Shown here piece by piece: positions 58,467 through 64,000 of a DNA stretch of 64,000 nt (position 1 is its first letter; each line of letters starts with the position of its first letter). The stretch is from Tillus elongatus. Taxonomy: Eukaryota; Arthropoda; Insecta; Coleoptera; Cleridae. The stretch spans positions 64,916,946 through 64,980,945 of the forward strand of contig OZ023266.1 of NCBI GenBank assembly GCA_964006375.1, in the 5' to 3' direction. The notes under the pieces were generated by a model. That model ran no database searches, was not told the origin of the DNA, and worked only from the letters and a program-made list of their open reading frames with translations. A program made the position numbers and the translations under genes.

Positions 58467-58700
58467 ATTGGAACCTGTGATGAGCACTGACACTTATCAG
58501 TGCTTGGGGAACCCAAATCACCACAAGACATTTTAAAATACCTGAAGATCGTTTCACTAACCAAGTTAGCGTCATCAGAGGATGAAAAATTCTAATTACT
58601 TGAAAAACTGACATCACCTTATATACCGGATCTTAGGTAAAGAAACAGAACTGAGATGGAACACTAGTGGCAGGCAAATTCTGCAGTGTATTGTATTTGT
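58467..58700 (-). repeat. Hairpin repeat (family H), outer left of the Penelope pair
   Basis: The reverse strand reads GGTATATAAGGTGATGTCAG, TTAGAATTTTTCATCCTCTG, ATGACGCTAACTTGGTTAGT, GAAACGATCTTCAGG, then CTTGTGGTGATTTGGGTTCC and a hairpin AGCACTGA...TCAGTGCT. Its first part matches 62930-63000 on the plus strand. CTGATGA, a perfect stem (GCTAAC, TTG, GTTAGT with one GT pair) and GAAAC resemble the parts of a hammerhead ribozyme, but an extra C after CTGATGA departs from the core. Confidence 0.65.
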
Positions 58701-58930
58701 CTAGTTTTACCGCGCAATTTTGAAGTTGTAACAGTGCAGTCTTGTATGTCACAAGCAAGCTGACATAACTGCAGTGTATTGTGCGCATGTCCCACCCTTC
58801 GAAAAGAGAGTACCTGCAATAATCAAGACCTGGACAAATTCGATTCGTTTATCAGATCAGCTTCGAAGAGCTCCAGCACCGAGTGCATTTAAATCGTACA
58901 CGACCACGCGTTGTGGTATTACACGTGCCG

Positions 58931-58932
<2 letters not shown>
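58701..58932. other. Spacer
   Basis: Nothing recognised. Confidence 0.35.

Positions 58933-59018
<86 letters not shown>
58933..59018. repeat. (AT)n microsatellite
   Basis: Uninterrupted TA dinucleotides. Confidence 0.98.
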
Positions 59019-59022
<4 letters not shown>

Positions 59023-59211
59023 CAATGTATATCAATAGTATATAGTTTATATTTCTTTAAATATATAATTAAGTTAAGTGTTTCAAACAGATTTTATTTC
59101 ATAACACTATACAGTCCATTTTAATACGTAACAGCAGTAACTACAATCCAGGAATCAGACACACTAACATTTGGTCCTTTGAGCCGGATTATTCAACACA
59201 ACAGTATTTTT

Positions 59212-60925
59212 ATCGCCAGACGACATCTTTGCACGGTCCCTACTAACTTATCTAAAAGGTGTCAATCTCCAATATAATTTTGAGAAGGTTCAACGACAAC
59301 TAATTTAACATAGTTTCCTTTGGCGGCACTATCTGTATTTTTATGTTATCTTTAGGACGTGCTGAAACGTGGGAATTTTATTTAACGAAGCAATCGATCA
59401 GGCGACTCGTAATCGGCGGTGGTGAAACGTTCATACATTTTTTGTTGTAACTATATTTCGCAATATATATACTCTCGAAGGAGTTTAGCTGTCCTGGTTG
59501 CCTATTTTTTTAAATTAATTTCAGTTTATCTTTATTAACGTGATGATTATTATCCCAAATATGTCGGGCGACGGAAGATCTATCTACATTACTGTAAAGT
59601 AATTGGGCTAAGTGTTCCTTGAATCTAATTCCAATCGATCTTTTTGTTTCGACGTACTTCAGATTACAATCTTTACAACTTATTTCATAAATCCCCGACA
59701 TTTTGTGCGTGCTATCCTTGTCTCTTGGGTTACCTAGCAAGTTTTTTAAGGTATTTTTTGTCGAAAATGTTAGCTGCAAGTTGACTTCTTTAAAAATGCT
59801 ATCTAGACCCCTTATGATTCGAGGTTCAAATGGTAAGAAAAGAATTTTTTTTTCGGATTTATCTCTTCTAAACGTGGTTGATCCGTCAACATTTTCTTTG
59901 TTTCCTGTTTATTGATTAATTTTTCCACCAGGCAAGCAGTGTATCTGTTATATTCGGCCACGTTCTTAATATAATTTAATTCTTTGGTATATCTACTTTT
60001 GTTTAAAGGAAAATTAATTTACCGATTTACTAAAAAATTCAGACTGGCCATTCGTTCGGAATGTAACTTATAGTGGTAATTTCCTTTCTATAGATATCGA
60101 ATTCTAAAGTGTCTTTATTCTTGATAACTAGTACATCTAGAAAAGGTAATTTATTATTAATTTCTAATTCGTGGGTAAATTTTAGAGAATCAAATTCATT
60201 GTTTAATTTGGCAATAAAATCTTCTATTCTGCAAATGTTTGTGTTTACACTGCGAAAATATCATCCACGCAACGAAACCACACTCTGGGAAAATAACCAC
60301 TTTCACTTTCAAAATCTGTTTCAAATCTGCTCATAAAAAGGTCTGCCATAAACCGCGATAGCGGATTGCCCATTACCGTGCCTTGGGTTTGTTCAAAAAA
60401 ATTCATTGTTGAATTGAAAAATATTTTGTTTGATACAAAGGTTTGTTAAAGTTAAATATTCTTTGTAGACATTTTCATTTATGTTATTGATTTTTAACAA
60501 TTGCTCTAAATACGTTAAAGTTTGCTCTGTGAGAACGCTAGGAAGCAATGAGGTTATATGGAATGAAATTAAAACCTCGCCTTCAGTAAATTTAACCTCT
60601 TCAATCTTATTGATAAATTGAAGTGAATTTGTTACCAAAAAAATTTATGTTTGACGGGCAAGCCTTTAAACTCATTTGTCAACCACTGTGCTAAATTACA
60701 TATCGGGGAATCTATAGCTGAAACAATAGGTCTAATTGATTTTCCCGGTTAATGAATTTTTGGAAGACCGTATTTCTTAGAGACTTTCGGATTAGAAACT
60801 TGTAACTTTCTTCTTAAGTCTTTTGATATGAGGTTGTGGCAACTTTTTAGACTATTTTTAACGTCCGAAATCATTTTTGGTAACGGGTTTTTATTTAGTT
60901 TTTTTAAACGTCCTGTCGCTATGAC
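59212..60925 (-). pseudogene. Penelope-like element, left (inverted) copy
   Basis: Minus-strand coding from about 60920. A region for TGR-KKLNKNPLPKMISD-like text, PKIH-x-PGKSIRPI-type text (about 60750), then NSLQFINKIEEVKFTEGEVL and ISFHITSLLP (motif A with the catalytic Asp changed to His), LTYLEQLLKINNINENVYKE, and NNEFF then a stop caused by one extra T (about 60397). After that come the MGNPLSRF region, the C-terminal domain, and GIY-YIG SGIYEISCKDCNLKYVETKR (59700-59640; YVG altered to YVE). Its 3' non-coding part, 59212-59500, matches 62500-62872 reversed. It lacks the first part of the coding region. Dead. Confidence 0.85.
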
Positions 60926-60930
60926 ATCAA

Positions 60931-62520
60931 ATGAAAATAGTTAAACGATTGCGAGAGAAAGAGTGTTTCTATGTTAAAGCAGATAAAGTCAATAAGGTAG
61001 TGATTTTGGACAAAAACGAGTATGAAGATAGAGTTTATAACGCCATAGCGACAGGACAGTATAAAAAACTAAATAAAAACCCGCTACCAAAAATGATTTC
61101 GGACGTTAAAAATAGTCTGAAAAGTTGTCACAACTTCTTATCAAAAGACTTAGGAAGAAAGTTACAAGTTTCTAATCCGAAAGTCCCCAAGAAGTATTGT
61201 CTTCCAAAAATTGATAAACCGGGAAAATCAATTAGACCTATTCTTTCGGATATAGATTCCCCGGCATATAATTTAGCAAAGTGGTTGACAAATCAGTTTA
61301 GAGGCTTGCCCGTCAAACAGAAAAGTCTTTCGGTAACAAATTCACTTGAATTTATCAATAATATTGAAGAGGTTAAATCTACTGAAGGCGTGGTTTTAAT
61401 TTCATTCGATGTAACCTCATTGCTTCCTAGGGTTCCCACGGAGCAAACTTTAACGTATTTAGAGCAGTTGTTAAAAATCAATAACATAAATGAAAATGTC
61501 TGCAAAGAATATTTAACTTTAACAAACCTTTGTATCAAACAAAATATTTTTCAATTCAACAATGAATTTTTTGAACAACCCAAGGCACGGCAATGGGCAA
61601 TCCGCTATCGCGGTTTATGGCAGACCTTTTCATGAGCAGATTTGAAACCGATTTTGAAAGTGAAAGTGGCTATTTTCCTAGAGTGTGGTTTCGTTACGTG
61701 GATGATATTTTCGCAGTGTTTAACACAAACATTTGCAGAATATAAGATTTTATTGCCAAATTAAACAATAAATTTGATTCTATAAAATTTACCCACGAAT
61801 TGGAAATTAATAATAAATTACCCTTTCTAAAAATATTAGTTATCAAGAATAAAGACACTTTAGAATTCGATTTCTATAGAAAGGAAACCACCACTATAAG
61901 TTACATTCCGAACGACTCACATCATACGTACGCACAAAAAATGGCCAGTCTGAATTTTTTAGTAAATCGGTTAATTAATTTTTCTTTAAACAAAAGTAGA
62001 TATATCAAAGAATTAAATTATAATAAGAATGTGGCCGAATATAACGGATACACTGATTGCCTGATGGAAAAATTAATCAACAAACAGAAAACAAAGAAAA
62101 TGCTGACGGAATCAACCACGTTTAGAAGAGATAAATCCGAAAGAACTTTTTTTGCTTACCATTTAAACCTCGAATAACAAGGGGTCTAGATATCATTTAA
62201 AAAAAGTCAACTTGCAGCTAACATCTTCGACAAAAAATACCTTAAAAAACTTGCTAGGTAACCCAAACGACAAGGATAGCACGGAGAAGATGTCGGGAAT
62301 TTATGAAATAAGTTGTAAAGGTTGTAACCTTAAGTACGTCGGACAAACCAACAGATCAATTGGAGTTAGATTCAAAGAACACTTAGCCCAATTACGTTAC
62401 GGTACTATAGATAGATCTTCCGTCGCCCGACATATTTGGGATAATAATCATCACGTTAATGAAGATAATCTGAAATTAATAAAATTGTTAGACAACCAGA
62501 ACAGCTAAACTCCTTCGAGA

Positions 62521-62608
<88 letters not shown>

Positions 62609-62872
62609 CGAAATAAAGTTACAACAAATAATGTATGAACGTTTCACCACCGCCGATTACGAGTCACCTGATCGATTGCTTCGTTAAATAAAATTCCCAC
62701 GTTTCAGCACGTCCTAAAGATAACATAAAAATACAGATAGTGCCGCCCAAGGAAACTATGTTAATTTAGTTGTCGTTGAACCTTCTCAAAATTATTAGAG
62801 ATGGATACCTTTTAGATAAGTTAGTAGGGCCAGTGCAAAGACCTCTTCTGGCGATAAAAATACAATATATTG
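60931..62872 (+). pseudogene. Penelope-like element, right copy (RT plus GIY-YIG)
   Basis: Penelope-like elements join a telomerase-related RT to a GIY-YIG nuclease. Here: KADKVNKVVILDKNEYEDRV, YNAIATGQYKKLNKNPLPKM, PKIDKPGKSIRPILSDIDSP (motif 2), VVLISFDVTSLLPRVPTEQT (motif A Asp intact), MGNPLSRFMADLF (motif B; reached only after a missing A at about 61576), FRYVDDIFAVF (motif C, Asp pair at 61701-61706). A TAA follows at 61743-61745, then KFTHELEINNKLPFLKILV, KMASLNFLVNRLINFSLNKS, SGIYEISCKGCNLKYVGQTN, RSIGVRFKEH, DRSSVARHIWDNNHH. The GIY and YVG motifs are intact. About three lesions remain. The 3' region holds an (AT)n array at 62522-62606 and ends near 62872. Confidence 0.88.
62522..62606. 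repeat. (AT)n array in the Penelope 3' region
   Basis: 85 bp between CCTTCGAGAG and TGCGAAATA. The inverted partner copy has only a short TATATATA run (59465-59472) at the same place. Confidence 0.97.
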
Positions 62873-62879
62873 CAGAAAT

Positions 62880-63000
62880 TGCCCGCGAATAGTTTCCCAT
62901 CTCAGCTCGGTCTCTTTACGTAAGACCCGGTATATAAGGTGATGTTAGTTTTTAAAGTAGTTAGAATTTTTTATCCTCTGATGAGGCTAACTTGGTTGAT
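62880..63000 (+). repeat. Hairpin repeat (family H), outer right of the Penelope pair
   Basis: CCATCTCAGCTCGGTCTCTT, GACCCGGTATATAAGGTGAT, TTTTTTATCCTCTGATGAGG, CTAACTTGGTTGAT. It matches the reverse of 58580-58690 and breaks off in the stem, where the 307-bp unit begins. Confidence 0.65.
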
Positions 63001-63180
63001 AACATTGTGCGATGTACGACAGGGTCACCATCCCGGTGCGTAACCAGGTAGTATGTTGGCACCGCAGTTCGCATAAACACAAAATGTTATAATCAGAGAC
63101 TATGTATAACCAACCAACAAATTTGTAAATTGTTAGCCCTGGCACTGTCTTTCATAATACAGGGACAATGTACAGTGCGC
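63000..63180 (+). repeat. Single copy of the 307-bp repeat unit (partial)
   Basis: GCGATGTACGACAGGGTCAC, GGTAGTATGTTGGCACCGC, ACACAAAATGTTATAATC and CAGGGACAATGTA follow unit 1 at 55855. Confidence 0.8.
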
Positions 63181-63473
63181 TGATAAAGTTTGGAACATAA
63201 TTCCTAAATCCGTTATTTAATTTTTCCAAGAAAAATGCTCAGGCAGGTTAATTTTATCTTTTCAATTGCCAACTTATGACGTAAATATTACATTTGTGAC
63301 GTCACCTATATCTGAAGCATAAGCATATTTTTTCTATGCAAATTCCCTAGAAAGGGTTTTCACAAAAATGTGAAATGTGAAAAAAATCACAAGAATGTTT
63401 ACGTAAATCGATTAAATACTTTTTCAGAAAATTCGCTATAAACAAATACTTCTACAAAAATTAGTTCGTTAAA

Positions 63474-63475
<2 letters not shown>
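63181..63475. other. Spacer
   Basis: Starts ACAGTGCGCTGATAAAGTTT, which may be a DNA-transposon terminus; no partner found. Confidence 0.35.

Positions 63476-63569
<94 letters not shown>
63476..63569. repeat. (AT)n microsatellite
   Basis: Uninterrupted AT dinucleotides. Confidence 0.98.
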
Positions 63570-63572
<3 letters not shown>

Positions 63573-63898
63573 ACCAAAATTCCATTGAACACGAAATTGC
63601 ACAAAAATTCATTAAAACATTATTTACAAATTTCGTTGGAAAGATGTTCCATTAAAACTTCGCCAATTATTCTTTCACACAAAAATTCAAAATAAATTTT
63701 TCAATGAAAAATTAAGAAAACAAGTTTTTGTAAGAAAATTAGCTATTTTAAGAACATTTTGTACATGAAAATTCGGTAATAAAATAAATAAAAAATTATG
63801 CTCTCTGATCTAAACGCAGGCCTAGACAATTTTTCTGTGGCTTCACAAAAAAAAAACCTGACGATGACGTAGAAAGCTAATTAGGTTGCAGATAAAAA
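63570..63898. other. Non-coding interval
   Basis: Several short AAAAATT-rich echoes (repeated ACAAAAATTCA-like phrases) but no gene. Confidence 0.4.
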
Positions 63899-64000
63899 AG
63901 CTCGGGACGCAGCAAGTGCGTTATGGTAGTGAATTTTTATTAAATGCTTCAAATTTGAATAACTCAATTTTCTATAAACTTAGCAACTTTACTTTGGTAT
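63899..64000 (-). mobile_element. Modular repeat family R, start of a copy cut by the window edge
   Basis: GGGACGCAGCAAGTGCGTTA, TGGTAGTGAATTTTTATTAA, then TCAAATTTGAATAACTC and TTTTCTATAAACTTAG, the reverse of the right end of family R. Confidence 0.85.

Overview
The window reads as AT-rich, transposon-dominated DNA from an animal nuclear genome, most likely an insect. The evidence is indirect: spliceosomal-type introns, tRNA-derived SINEs, and DNA transposons, LINEs and Penelope-like elements of types common in arthropods. I found no bacterial operons, rRNA genes, convincing functional tRNA genes or CRISPR arrays. I cannot name the species or the order. Almost every long open frame belongs to a mobile element. 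Two or three small fragments (an EB-module-like exon near 31.6 kb, an unassigned ORF near 3.1 kb, a THAP exon near 48.1 kb) are the only candidates for host sequence, and all are weak.

Layout. 0-6.5 kb: Penelope-associated repeats, a 78-bp satellite array, a decayed Tc1/mariner-like transposase, an RTE-type LINE tail and a palindromic MITE. 6.6-7.8 kb: a truncated mariner. 8.0-13.26 kb: an almost complete non-LTR retrotransposon with ORF1, ORF2 (endonuclease, reverse transcriptase, RNase H, zinc motif) and a perfect 14-bp target-site duplication; one in-frame TAG interrupts ORF2. 13.6-21 kb: modular repeats, a SINE, a DDE-like transposase relic, another transposase relic and a broken piggyBac. 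21.9-27.8 kb: repeats that share one terminal motif.

28.07-30.99, 33.47-35.58, 41.28-45.62 and 46.12-47.60 kb: four members of one Tc1/mariner-like group whose transposases begin with a DUF4817-type helix-turn-helix. They have inverted repeats of about 230 to 780 bp, and three show TA target duplications. The 41.3-kb member has a small intron and is split by a LINE. 38.2-40.56 kb: a P-element-like unit with THAP coding sequence, inverted ends and an 8-9 bp duplication. 50.8-52.2 kb: a three-level nest (modular repeat, hAT-like insertion, second modular repeat). 52.4-55.5 kb: a Penelope-like relic containing a 5'-truncated copy of the 8-kb LINE, then a LINE relic containing a fold-back element. 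55.8-57.0 kb: a 307-bp unit array with direct and inverted copies. 57.1-58.0 kb: two opposed SINEs. 58.5-63.0 kb: two Penelope-like copies head to head, bracketed by a shared hairpin-bearing repeat.

Two themes link the window. First, sixteen (AT)n arrays of roughly 60-140 bp occur; four or five sit at the same internal position of one modular repeat family, one lies in a Penelope 3' region, and two flank a TA-targeting transposon. The arrays are therefore largely carried or exposed by transposons. Second, a 37-nt terminal motif recurs about 13 times on both strands with very different interiors, suggesting an abundant modular non-autonomous family that I could not assign to a known superfamily.
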